From positions 2,561,001 through 2,625,000 of the forward strand of contig JAWHQI010000028.1 of the NCBI GenBank assembly GCA_033032865.1: 64,000 bases of DNA, read 5' to 3'. Numbering within the stretch: the stretch's first letter is position 1; the number at the start of each line of letters is the position of its first letter. Source of the stretch: Dactylorhiza incarnata (taxonomy: Eukaryota; Streptophyta; Magnoliopsida; Asparagales; Orchidaceae). Position numbers and translations under genes: made by a program. Shown one piece after another: positions 1 to 10,472 of the stretch. The notes below the pieces were generated by a model, which had not been told where the DNA came from, searched no databases, and saw only the letters and a list, made by a program, of their open reading frames with translations.

Positions 1-208
1 GAGTATATTTAAATTGCTAAATACAACATAAAATGTTTATATCCTGTTCAATTATGCTTCTATTCATTTTATCATACCTTGCAAGTACTTGTTAGTAGAA
101 CTATGGCGAGCGATGAGTGGAGATAATGTAATAGCTTGGCTAGCACACCTAGGGTTTGATCTTAGGTCAACATGTGCTAGCACACATGCTAACCCCACTA
201 CATCACGT
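1..208. other. left flank, no gene seen
   Basis: AT-rich sequence with no supported gene. The last five bases (CACGT, 204-208) resemble GACGT just after 5830 and are read as the target duplication of RLC-1, with one mismatch. Confidence 0.5.
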
Positions 209-612
209 TGTTGGGATAGAGAGCACAGAAGCCCGACCAGAGCACCTGCAAATTAGTTTGAGCAAGTACCTGCATAACCACTTAGCGGTATACCGATACA
301 CAACCAAAACACAACACAAAATAACAACAATAAGAGTGATACAGAGATTTAATGTGGAAACCAATATGATAAAAAATCACGGGACGATCAGAGTCCAACC
401 CAGAAAGCCGTCACTAAAAATGTGTAAAACAAATAAGCAATTACAAGGCTTTCCCTCCTCGATCTACACATGATCTTCATCAATTTTACACTACATAATA
501 ATACATAAGAAACTTATCAAATCTCCTTAGGAGAAATTTACACTTAGGAGAAATTTCTAGGAGATAAATTTCTCATAGCCACATTCACACTTAGGAGAAA
601 TTTATCTCATCA
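209..612 (-). repeat. RLC-1 3' LTR (short form)
   Basis: Begins TGTTGGGATAGAG and matches the right LTR over its first ~290 bp and last ~35 bp (ending CTCATCA). Between these it has only ~75 bp where the right LTR has ~480 bp. The purine-rich complement of 613-627 could be the polypurine tract. An alternative end at 706 is possible: there TCAACA is followed by a stronger polypurine tract (complement AAGGGGGGAGACA, 707-719). I prefer 612 because both LTRs end alike there and the flanks match. Confidence 0.65.
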
Positions 613-823
613 AATCTCCTCATTTTCGACTAAGTGAAGAAACTTGTCATTCTGACAATCAACCTTCAAATCTCCAGTTTGCCTCATGCTAGAGCTTCCA
701 TCAACATGTCTCCCCCCTTGGTCAGTTGATTCAGCGTCACTAAATTCGAGTCAGTAAAACTCGAATCGACAGTTTTCTCCACAAAGGACGGGAACTGTAC
801 CCAACAATTTATCCCCTTTGCTC

Positions 824-2250
824 TTATATGGAAGAGATCGCCATACCGGCGATCCTCACACAATGTTCGATTTTCCCCCTCGACACGGTCTTTGTAAGCA
901 TATATGTTCCATTTTCATCCATGTGCACCTTCTGCAAATCCAGCTCTCTCTTCTCTAGAGTATCGCGTATCCAATGATATTGCATGTCAATGTGATTGGA
1001 CCTTAAGTGAAAAGTGGGGTTCTTCCCCAAATGAATCGCACTCTGACTGTCGCATATGAGTGTGTAGCGCTCCTGAGTGAAACTCGACTCTTTGATAAAC
1101 CTCTTCATCCGAAGAAGCTCTTTCCCAGCCTCAGTGAGAGCAATAAATTCTGCCTCTGTAGTCGACAATGCAATGCACTTCAGCAGTCTCGACTGCCACG
1201 ACACAACTCCCCCGTAAATAGGATCAGACACCAAGAGGTTGATCTTCTGGAGTCCAAATCTCCAGCCATATCAGTATCAATGTAGCTCGGTAGCTTTTGC
1301 TCACTATCTCCAAACCTTAATGTCAAGTCTGACGTCCCATGTAGGTACCTTAGAATTCACTTCACAACGCTCCAATGTTCTCTTTCGAGATTGGAGAAAA
1401 ACCTACTAACAGTGCCAACGACATGTGATATATCAGGGTGGGTGCAAACCATGGCATACATGAGACTGCCAACTGTAGAAGCATAAGGGACCTTCTGCAT
1501 TTCCTCTTTCTCCTCAGGTGTGCTCGGGCACTGGTCAGTGGTAAGTCTGAAGTGAGTTGCAAGCGTCGTGCTCACCTTCTTCGTCTGATCCATACTAAAT
1601 CTCTGTAACACCTTCCTAATATATCTCTTCGGCGATAACCAAAGTAACTTATAGCATCTATCTCTCCAAATATGCATCCCTAGGATGGTCTTCGCAGCAC
1701 CCAAGTCCTTCATCGCAAATGTGGAGCTCAACTGCAGCTTCAGCTCAACAATGCGCGCAATGCTCCTCCCAACTATCAGCATATCATTTTCATACAGGAG
1801 TAGGATGATGAAATCATATGGAGCATACTGCTTTATAAACATGTTGTGATCAAGGGTTGTCCTTCTGAAGTCGATCTCCCCCATAAAAGCATCAAACTTC
1901 TTGTACTACTGTTGTGGGGCATGCTTCAGGCCATATAAGCTCTTCTTCAGGCGACATACCAGACTCTCCTTACCTTTGACGCTGAATCCTTTAGGTTGCT
2001 CCATATAAAGCTCCTCCTCAAGATTGCCACGCAGAAAGGCGGTCTTAACATCCATCTGCTCAATCTCCAGGTCTAGCCTCGCAGCAAGGCCAAGAACAAC
2101 CCAGATAGATGACATCTTCACGACAGGAGAGAAGATCTCATCGAAATCAACTCCATGTTTTTGACTGAAACCCTTCACCACTAATCTGGCCTTATATCTG
2201 AGTGGTGTCGAGGGGTCTCCCTGCTTTATCTGAAAATCCATCGATTCTTC
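824..2250 (-). pseudogene. RLC-1 reverse transcriptase and RNase H remnants
   Basis: Three open pieces on the minus strand form the C-terminal half of a copia polyprotein. 1906-2241 holds the reverse transcriptase N-terminal part (KARLVVKGFSQ, QMDVKTAFLRG, LKKSLYGLKHAP). 1357-1884 continues it, but the catalytic YVDD box reads YEND, so two of its four residues are changed. 824-1234 is RNase H (STTEAEFIALTEAGKE) and ends in a degenerate tail. Frame changes separate the pieces. The enzyme would have copied element RNA to DNA in virus-like particles; this copy cannot. Confidence 0.88.
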
Positions 2251-2779
2251 ATAGCCTTTTTGCCCTTAGGCAATCATGTCAGCTCTTAAGTATGGTCCTC
2301 ATGCATGCAGAGACTGCATCTCCTCCTGCATAACAACCATCCACTATTTCCTCTCTGAGCTCTGCACCGCCTCATCAAAGAACTCGAGCTCCCCCGCATC
2401 AATCAACAAAATATACTCAGTAGCAGAGTATCTCGAAGATGTTTGTTTGACTCAATCAGACCTCCGTGGAGCGAGCTCAGATGATGGTATATGCACATCA
2501 TCAGTGATGTTGTCTATAGGCTAGCCATCAGCAGTGTTCTCAGGGTCTGGAAGTGGCTTAGTGCCCTGTACCGGATCAGGTTCTGCGGCCTCCTCAGTAT
2601 CATCACCTCTAGTCATAGGAGACTCTGCATCAGTGTGAGAGTCAGCCTTCTCAATCTTCTCAGGATCAACCATAGTTTGATCCTCACAAAATATAGCGTC
2701 GCGACTGCGTACAAGTTTCTTCTATACCAGGTCAAAGAACCTATAGTCAAACTCGCCGCTACGTCCATATCCTAAAAAT

Positions 2780-3503
2780 ATGCACTGACGGGTCTTGGAA
2801 TCCAACTTCGATCTTTCATCTCTAGGGACGTACACAAAGGCCTTAAGTGGCTATATGAAAAATCCTTCTCGTACTATACCTTATCAGGAACATCCTCCTA
2901 TAATGCATAAATAGGAGATAGGTTGATGACATGTGCAACTGTGTATATATCCTCACCCCAAAACATGCTAGGTAGCTTTGACTCAGATAGTATGCACCTC
3001 ACCCTCTCCATCAAGGTCATATTCAATCTTTCATACACGCCATTCAACTGTGGCGTCTTGGGCAGAGTCTTTTCTTGCCTGATCCCTTACTCTCCATAGT
3101 ACTTATCAAAGGGACCAATATACTCTCCCACATTGTCGGACCTGATGCACTTTAGCTTCTTCCCGGATTGCCTCTTCACCTTAGCGTGAAATTTCTAGAA
3201 AGTATCGAGAACCTCATCTTTGGTCTTAATAGTATAGACCCAAAGTTTTCTTGAATAATCATCAATGGACGTCACGAAGTAAGACACTCCTCCTCTTGTC
3301 TAGACCTTCAGAGGCCCGCAGACATCAGTATGTACGAGCTCCAACGGCTCGGATCTTCTGGTAGAAGTGTGAATCTGGAATGATACTCTATTTTGTTTCC
3401 TAGTCATGCAATGGTCGCATCTCTCTAACTGATCTACAGATAGATCAGAGATCATCTTCTTTCGAGATAGACATCCAAAACCCTTCTGACTAATCTGACT
3501 CAA
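2780..3503 (-). pseudogene. RLC-1 integrase remnant
   Basis: 3300-3503 keeps the zinc-binding HHCC-type end (CDHCMTRKQNRVSF, then LELVHTDVCGP with the first catalytic Asp). Reading on in broken frames I see SIDDYSRKLWVY near 3240-3290 and LPSMFWGE near 2960-2990, both landmarks of the copia integrase core. Several stops and frame changes occur. Plus-strand frames over 2276-2775 are shadows. Confidence 0.75.
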
Positions 3504-3512
3504 TCTCTTGTG

Positions 3513-4103
3513 TCATATGGATGTGCATGCTCCATCTCTAATAGTGTTGTCCTGAGCAGTTGTAGGCCTCCCCTCCATGTAGTATACACCAGTTTCTCTA
3601 TAACCTCTGGCCACTACTAGCGACCCCTTGATCAACTTCCAAAAATCTCCACCAAAGACACTTAAGTGTCCCTCATCACCTAGCTTTCCAACTGAAACTA
3701 GGTTGAAGCGGATGTCAGGTACATGTCGCACATCTCTTAGGATCATCAATCCTCCAGTGCTCATCTTAAGGTGCATATCTCCGCTTTCGATGACTTTAGA
3801 TCTGTCACAATTGCCCATTCTAAGCACCCCACAATCGTGAGTAGTGTAGGTGACAAATAACTCCCTATTATGGGAGACATGCGCAGAAGCACCCGAATCA
3901 ACAATCCAGCTTCGGTCATCATAAGAGAGTGCAGTTGTAGCATCATCTCCAACAATGATGACATCATCCTCTGTAGATACAATAGCTGCAGTATGACTCT
4001 CCTTCATATCATCAGTAGACACTCCTTTCTTCTTTTCATCATTCTTTAGAGAATAACAGAACTTTTGAATGTGCCTCTTCCTATGGTAATAGTGGCACTC
4101 CAC
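3513..4103 (-). pseudogene. RLC-1 gag zinc knuckle and aspartic protease
   Basis: The N-terminal end shows a spoiled zinc knuckle (CHYYHRKRHIQKFC, where CxxCxxxxHxxxxC is expected). It is followed by the protease active site WIVDSGASAHVSHN and the usual C-terminal stretch RHVPDIRFNLVSVGKL. The protease would release capsid and enzymes from the polyprotein. A frame break separates it from gag at 4104-4210. Confidence 0.85.
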
Positions 4104-4210
4104 ATTTTGATGACATGATTTGGACTTCCCCCTGCTTTGTCCCCTCTAGCTATTCCTTTCTCTACTCTTGATCCTGCCTTTCCCACTGGGCCAGTGTAGA
4201 GGATGTCAGC

Positions 4211-4732
4211 TCATGAAGAAGAGTCGGATATCCCTTGAGACTTCCTTCTCACCTCTTCGTTCAGGATGCCACTCTTGACAATATTCATAGTAATGATGCC
4301 CCGGGGAGAGGAGTTGATTAGAGAAACTCTAACCATCTCCCAAGATTCTAGAAGAGACTTCAACAACCATAGTGTGTTGACCTCGTCATCGAAGATCACC
4401 TTCATAGCAGTAAGTTGATCAATAATACTTGTGAACTCGTTCACATAATCCAAGATAGGTGAGCCATCTCGATACTTGAACTCTCCAAGCTTCTTCAATA
4501 GATATAGCATGTTGATGTCAGTGCTCTTGGCATATAACGGCTCCAAGGTCTTCCAAAGAATCTTTGCATCAACGATACTTGCAATATGGTTGTAGATGTT
4601 AGACTCTACGAACCGTCTGATGAATCCACATAGCTTCCGGTGCTCCACCTTCCACTTATTGAAATCCATATCTGTGGACATCTCCTCAAAGATGGGAGCA
4701 TGACAACCCTTCACATAAATCATGTCTTCCAT
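4211..4732 (-). pseudogene. RLC-1 gag capsid (UBN2-type)
   Basis: 173 codons resembling the copia gag/UBN2 region: FNKWKVEHRKLCGFI near the start, WKTLEPLYAKS in the middle, and FKYRDGSPILDYVNEF with LLKSLLESWE later. This domain forms the particle shell. The true start is probably a little upstream, since the frame opens directly into recognisable gag. It is followed by a frame break before the zinc knuckle. Confidence 0.82.
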
Positions 4733-4999
4733 CAGTAGGTGCCACTAATGGTAATTTGTGCCATTTAATTTTACCATTTACTCAGAACCTGAACCCGAAG
4801 TAGACTCCATCGTGCTCTGTCAAGTGATAAGACTGACCTTAGTTCTCTGAGTCGACTATTTCCAAGAAGTAAATCAAAGAGGATAGGGAGTGGACCAATA
4901 ATCATCACCTACTGCACCCGATCACCACCCGAAATATTCAATCGGCTCGTCTCAAATCTCAAAAAGGCCAGCTCAATAACTGCTCTATTATTGAACCTA

Positions 5000-5013
5000 A
5001 CTCTAATACCACT
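5000..5013 (-). other. RLC-1 primer-binding site
   Basis: The minus strand reads TGGTATTAGAGT next to the LTR, two changes from the initiator tRNA-Met complement TGGTATCAGAGC. This fixes the element as minus-oriented. Confidence 0.75.
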
Positions 5014-5830
5014 TGTTGGGCTAGAGAGCACACAAGCCCGACCAGAGCACCTGCAAATTAGCTCGAGCAAGTACTTGCACGACCACTTAACAGTATACCG
5101 ATATACAACCAAAACATAGCATAAAATAACAATAATAAAAGTGACACAAAGATTTAACGTGGAAACCCAATAGGGTAAAAAAATCACGGGACGATCGAAG
5201 TTCAACCCAAAAATCTGTCACTAAAAATGTGTAAAATAAATAGGAAATTACAAGACTTTCCCTCCTCGATCCTCACAGGATCTTCACCAACTTTGCACCA
5301 CACAATAATACACAATAAATAGTAGTAGAAAAATTGCAAGGTACCGACAGTGGCAGACGAGACGGATTACACAAATCCTCTCCAAGATGTCTCTTCGAAT
5401 CCTTGCCCGAATCTGCTTCAAATCCAATCTGTGTAGCAAAGTCTTCCTCGTCAACATCGCAGAGACGTCTGAAAGCTCTCTCCAAACTAAGACGATCGCC
5501 ACAAAGGCCTATATAGAAACTCTTTCAATGTTTGAGAATGAAGAGAAGTGGGTGTCTTACCTCTTCTCCTTCATGCCTATTTATAAGGCCAAAATCAAGA
5601 GGTAGAGGTGGTAGATGGCATGTGGATGAAGCTTTCCTCAGTTAAAAGCACATGTCAAATGTCATGAAGCTTCCTTTGGGCACTTTCCTAGAAGCTTCCT
5701 TCAAGAGCACATGTTGATTTCATAGTCAAAGGTGGCTACCATTTTTCTCACTTGGCATGAAACACATGTTTGAAAAGTATGGTCAAAGGTAGCTAGCCGC
5801 ATTCACACTTAGGATAAAATTATCTCATCA
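5014..5830 (-). repeat. RLC-1 5' LTR
   Basis: 817 bp from TGTTGGGCTAG to CTCATCA, alongside the primer-binding site. It carries ~480 bp (about 5310-5792) absent from the left copy, so one LTR has gained or lost an internal block since insertion. Confidence 0.75.
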
Positions 5831-5911
5831 GACGTCTATCATGTAAGTCAAGTCATCATCACATCATAGTACATACTATATAAAAGTGTGAAAGTAAAGT
5901 AAAATTAGTAA

Positions 5912-6250
5912 CACTACAAGAAAACAGAGTTTTAGCCAGAGCAATTTACCTTGACAAAAAGCTTAAAACCACGGCTAAAGATCATTTGTCACTGTCTAGC
6001 CATGGTAAAAATTCATGGCTAATGGTCGTGGCAAATAGTATTGACCACAAACAAATAATGTCGTGGTTAATACCTTCACCTTTTGCCACGATTTTACCCC
6101 TGACCAAAGCTTCTAAATTACAGTTAAAATGAACTATTTGCCACGGTTTGGAGCCGTGACAAATAATCTGCTTATTGGTCATGATTTAAAACCGTGTCTA
6201 ATAATAAATTAGATATTTTTTAAAATTATTTATCACGGTTTATAAATTAT
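5912..6250. mobile_element. CACTA-like DNA transposon end with subterminal repeats
   Basis: Begins CACTACAAGAAAAC, the classic end of plant CACTA (En/Spm) transposons, and is followed by repeated short motifs in both orientations (CCACGGCTAA, TTTGCCACG, GCCGTGACAAAT). No matching opposite end (TTTTCTTGTAGTG) was found, so only one terminus is here. It lies 80 bp beyond RLC-1 and faces the CDPK fragment, which could be captured cargo. Confidence 0.65.
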
Positions 6251-6539
6251 GTATTTAAAAAAAAAATCATTTGTCATGGTTGAAAAACAACCGCATGTTG
6301 AGAAATACAATGATTTTCTATGATGAATAAAAAACAATCATGTTACTCTGATTCTTAGAGTGACAAATGAAGCTCAAAATATTCTACTACAAACAAATAC
6401 TACAATAGAGAGATTCCTAAACTCATAAAAAATAATTTCAAAATTAATATAGAATATTTGAAGCCAGGTAGAAAAAGAAAGGAGCTCCCAACTCATAAAG
6501 CTAAAAAATCAATGATCAATTCCATTTTAATCAATGCAC
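6251..6539. other. AT-rich spacer
   Basis: No gene or clear repeat. It lies between the CACTA subterminal repeats and the CDPK exons. Confidence 0.5.
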
Positions 6540-6906
6540 AAGCTTCTGCTCTTCCAGTGAAATCCTTCCATTTTTGTTTCTTCTCTTCTAGCGAAATCCT
6601 TCCATTTTTGTTTTTGTCCATCTTATCAAACATTTACTTTATATCTGCAACTTCCTCTACAGACAAAGGCTCGACAACAACCTGCGGGGCCAGATTGCGG
6701 TTTAGATTATAGTTTCTAAGGGAAAGTTAATAAGAATTCATTTAGAATATGGTATTATCACAATTCACTACAAAGAGGAAGAATCTCACCCCGAGAGCTC
6801 TCTTTTTAAGCTTGTTCATCACGGAAAATTGTTGAAGTTTGGCTCGAACAGTTTCACCCAGATTAACATTTGGAGCCTTCTTGGCATTGTGCAACCAAGG
6901 AGGATC
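6540..6906 (-). pseudogene. CDPK pseudogene, autoinhibitory-junction and first EF-hand exons
   Basis: Two exon remnants of a plant calcium-dependent protein kinase. 6790-6905 (116 bp, the length I recall for this CDPK exon) encodes [20 protein letters not shown] and [13 protein letters not shown], the junction that follows the kinase domain, and ends at a GTGAG donor. After an intron, a GCAG acceptor precedes an exon from 6681 downward with PLSVEEVADIK, a stop codon, then MFDKMDKNKNGRIS, an EF-hand loop. A ~36-bp tandem duplication follows and the homology ends. HPWLQ is altered to PPWLH. The acceptor of the first exon is lost and RLC-2 interrupts its upstream intron at 6933. Confidence 0.82.
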
Positions 6907-6932
6907 AACAACATACAATGGCATGTGGAATG

Positions 6933-7804
6933 TGTTGAGGTATATTTAATTATCGGGTTAACGGGTACTTCGCGGTTGGTTAAGATCCATTAGGGATCCA
7001 CGTACCCGTCGGGGATTTAGGGTTTGCCTATAAATACCTTGCTAGGGGCAACGAGTAGAATGTTCCAAACTTGACACTCACGCGGATGCTTCGAGCACCA
7101 TTCCTAACATTCTCGAAGCCTCACTCGTTCTCCTGTTACCACTCCTGTAACCGTCCTTACCGCCCCTGTCGATCGAAGGAGGACGATTCCTGTAACTTCC
7201 ATTACCTCCACTGTCGATCGAAGGAGGATCACCGCCGATTCTGGTCGTGCGCGTCTTCAGGCGGATCTACGTCGCTCGATCGTGAAGGAGTAAAGGCCGC
7301 AGTTCCTGCGTGGGAAGTCTTCCGATCGCTGCAGAGGAAGGATTTCGTGCGCCGCTCTCTTTCATCGCAGCTAACCGCTCTTCCGCCGCTCTCCTAGCGA
7401 TAGAAATCGCGCGAGAGGGAGAAGGAAGATTTACCGCACTCCTGCGTGCTCCCTGCCGATCGCCGCTGTTCACGCGATCTAGGGCACGGTCCACCGCCAT
7501 TCTCTGCCGTTGCCGCAACACGCCGTGAAAGAAGCAAGGTCTCGCCGGATCTGCACACCTCAACCGCTGCCGATCCCTGAAACAACTCCAGTGAAGAGGC
7601 GCCGCTGTCGCTACCATGGAAAGACGACACTGCTGCTGCCATTCTCAGTGTTAGCGATATCGGAATTCCGATCACTATCAGAATTCTGACAACGCCCCTC
7701 CCTCTTAGTGATCCAGTTTCGTCTCTATGTATTCATTGTCGTTATTGTTTTGCATGGATCTAGTCTTCGACGACCTTGTTCAGCCGGAGAAGAGGAGCAC
7801 AACA
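6933..7804 (+). repeat. RLC-2 5' LTR
   Basis: Starts TGTTGAGG, and the best end is CACAACA at 7804, giving matching TGTTG/CAACA ends. A TATA-like CCTATAAATACC sits near 7026. Downstream lie two copies of CTGTCGATCGAAGGAGGA (about 7166 and 7212) and a palindromic pair TATCGGAATTCCGAT / TCAGAATTCTGA near 7655-7690. The sequence after 7804 is a poor primer-site match, so this end is uncertain. Confidence 0.6.
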
Positions 7805-7922
7805 TTATTCTGGATTGGATCCGAAGAATTCTCACCTCTACGCATTTCAGGTGATCTCTTTCTAGATTTCTGCTCGTAATTAGTTTGCTAGTAGAATTCT
7901 AGTATTTGGCAAGAGACACACA

Positions 7923-8732
7923 ATGTCCAATGGAAATACTCCTTATCCGATGATCAAGTTGGAGATATTCTCCAACTCTGAGTTCTGTGCTTGGAAGAGG
8001 AACACTCAGTTTGGCATGAAGTACTTGAACGTGTTCTACACCATTCAATCTGTTCGCGCCGATGTTCTTGGGACTGATGGCGAGGCCCAGTGGGTGGAGG
8101 AAGAAGATTTTTGCCGTGACTCCAATAGGCTTGCTGACACGTACAGTAAATTGAAGACTGCAAAAGAAATCTGGGACGCTCTAGAGGAGCAGTTCAAGGA
8201 AGAGGAAAACATGTCCAATACGCACCTGGTGGATAAGTTCATGGCTTTCACCTTCACTGAGGAAAGGGAAATCCTTCCACAGGTCGCCGATTTTGAGAAT
8301 CTGGTGGACAAGCTGAATAGTAAGAACATCTCACTGCTAGATGGTTTTGTTGCAGGAGCCATCATATTCAAGCTCCCGTCGGCGTGGTACTCCTTTAAAA
8401 CGGAGATGTATCAAAAGAAAATGCAGGTCAGTCTTAAAGACCTTAAGCGCTTCATTTGCATTGAGGATGAGAACCGGACTAGACACGCTAGGGAGACCGT
8501 TAGCAAGCAGTCCTCTGCTGCCAACATGGTCACACATCGTAAGCGTAAGTTTAAGAATGGAAAGATTAGACTGTTACCCAGTGCACCCACAGTTGTGGAT
8601 ACGAGCAAAAGGCGAAGAAATTCAAAGGCAAGTGCTACAATTGTAACAAGTGGGGTCACTGCGCTTCCAGGTGTAAGAAACCAAAGAGAGGTGACTCTAG
8701 TACACCAAAGCCTGATAACATGGCCAATATAG
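7923..8732 (+). pseudogene. RLC-2 gag
   Basis: 269-codon frame beginning MSNGNTPYPMIKLEIF. It contains UBN2-type gag features: FCAWKRNTQFGMKY early, KTAKEIWDALEEQF near residue 80 and FTFTEEREILPQVADFENLV near 110. The zinc knuckle CYNCNKWGHCASRC (a proper CxxCxxxxHxxxxC) is encoded at about 8634-8675 but in another frame, so a frameshift lies just before it, near 8560-8630. It would have been a capsid and RNA-binding protein. Confidence 0.82.
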
Positions 8733-9138
8733 TTCATCAGACTGTGCCTACCGACTTTGTTTCCATGGTCGGTAACGGAAAGGCCAGTACCGAGTGGTGG
8801 ATAGACTCAGGTGCTACATGTCGCGTCTGCAACAACACTGCGCTTCTGGAGGATGTCACTGCAGTCAGAGAGACTGTCACTGTTGCTGATGGAGGAGTAG
8901 CTGACGCGCTGAAGGTCGGCAATGCTACATTGACGCTCTCCTCAAGGGTGGTCGAGTAACGCTGATGGTTCACTCACATTATTTTGGTTGTGCGTATGTC
9001 GTCAATGGAATGTATAGGTTGAGTCTAACAAACGAAGTAGTAAATCGGGTTAGTTCTAATTTGATTGATCCTAAGACTTTACATGCAAGACTAGGACATG
9101 TCAATTATAAAAAACTACTTCTGCTAGCTAGAACTCAC
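8720..9138 (+). pseudogene. RLC-2 protease and first part of integrase
   Basis: 8720-8959 holds the protease active site WWIDSGATCRVCNN. 8965-9138 then gives the pre-integrase segment (LHARLGHVNYKKLL) with the first zinc-binding histidine. The reading is cut when RLX-3 enters; the last five host bases, CTCAC (9134-9138), recur at 17412-17416 as the target duplication. Confidence 0.8.
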
Positions 9139-10472
9139 TGTTGGATCTTGTGGCGCCCTTAGAGGGGGGGGGGGGGGGTGAATAAGGGCCTTTTTAAATT
9201 ATGATTTTTTGCTTAAGAATTTTTAAAACAAATTTTGCTTTTCTAAAAATCACTTATAAAAATTTACAAACTATGAAAATTTTAAATTAGATCAAACACA
9301 AATTTCTAAGTTAAAGATTAAGCAACCAAATTTGCAATTAAAGAAAAGGCATAATATTTTAATCATGAAATTCTCATACAATAAAAATGATCTTAATAAT
9401 GCTTAAGATCAAGGCATAGATAAGATAATAAACTTTTGACAATTTTTGTTTACCAATCCTTCTCCCAAGGATCGGAAGGCTATCACTTGTCTTTCCCTAG
9501 ACCAAGCCCAAGCCTATCCTCTAGATCTTCCCAAGATCTAGACGTAGCACACAAGGCCACGATTTCCCACCAAGCCACGCAAGGACTTGGACGCTGCGCA
9601 CAAGGAAGCAATTTTCCCCTAAGCCACGCAAGGACTTAGACGTCACGCACAAGGAGACGATTTCCCTACCAATACAAAGTGAAATGTATATAAATGAAAA
9701 TACAAAATAAAATGAAGAACTTCCTAGAAATTCAGATCTCTGAAAGGAAGGTTGAAGCCTCGAGATGATCGTTGATGTAGAAGCGCGTCCGATCTCGTCT
9801 TCAATTTCAAACCTTCTCAGCACAAATGGGAGTTCTTGAGGTTCTGGAGCTCTCTGGTTCGTATGCACTCAGGAAAGGACTTGGAATTCTCAAAGCTCTG
9901 GAATGCACGAACAAAACGAGCCAATATATAGATTTTCACTGTCGCCTGGGCGACATCATTGTCGGAATTCCGACAGCCCCAAACTGCTGTTCGTCGTGCT
10001 GTCGTGCGGGCAGTTGCTGTAACTTCTGCGCTGTCGCCTAGGCGACATCGAGTGTCAGAATTCCGACAGCGCCAAACTGCCGTTCGTCGTGCTGTCGTGC
10101 GGGCAGTTGCTGTAACTTCTGCGCTGTCGCCTGGGCGACATTGAGTGTCGGAATTCCGACAGCTCCTCTTCATTTTTGCTGTCCGAAACTTCTCCAGACT
10201 GTACATTGAGTCGTTCTCATCTCCGAAATGGGTGGTACGTTCTGTAACTCTTCCTGGATTGAAAGTTATGGCCATTTTAAGATCAGCACACAAAACTCAT
10301 CCTTTTGCTTTTTCTAATGTGTACACACTCTCGGATCATGCCCATGAACGAGGACTTGTCTCCTCATTGAACCTGTACAACCTGGACACTATAAACACAC
10401 AAAAGACTAGATCAAATACAATACGGTATTTGTTATTCTCAAACCAAGAGATGCGGAACATAGGCTCCAACA
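9139..10472 (-). repeat. RLX-3 3' LTR
   Basis: 1334 bp, TGTTGGATCTTG to CTCCAACA. Contains a 15-G run at 9164-9178 within CTTAGAG(G)nTGAATAAGG. A minus-strand TATA motif (TCTATATATTGG, about 9921-9932) lies just below the palindromic tandem repeat. Confidence 0.92.
9939..10161 (-). repeat. 92-bp tandem repeat with two palindromes, RLX-3 left LTR
   Basis: About 2.4 copies of a 92-bp unit starting at 9939, 10031 and 10123. Each start carries GTCGCC(T)(A/G)GGCGAC, perfectly self-complementary in the TA form at 10031. About 8 bp later comes TGTCGGAATTCCGACA, perfectly palindromic at 10146-10161. The block lies directly upstream of the TATA motif in transcriptional orientation, i.e. in U3. Confidence 0.85.

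Larger units (their letters stand above)
209..5830 (-). mobile_element. RLC-1, degraded Ty1/copia retrotransposon
   Basis: A complete but decayed copia element on the minus strand. In plus coordinates it runs 3' LTR, RNase H, reverse transcriptase, integrase, protease, gag, primer site, 5' LTR, which is the copia order (integrase before reverse transcriptase). Flanks CACGT and GACGT look like a decayed 5-bp target duplication. Coding sequence is cut by several frameshifts and stops, and the LTRs differ greatly in length, so it is an old inactive copy. Orientation and class are well supported; the family is not assigned. Confidence 0.9.

Noticed and set aside
2276..2775. Plus-strand frames opposite RLC-1 pol
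   Set aside because: They mirror the minus-strand integrase/reverse-transcriptase linker and show no domain of their own.
7071..7675. Frames on both strands inside 7071-7675
   Set aside because: They lie within the RLC-2 LTR, overlap each other on both strands and have no recognisable domain.
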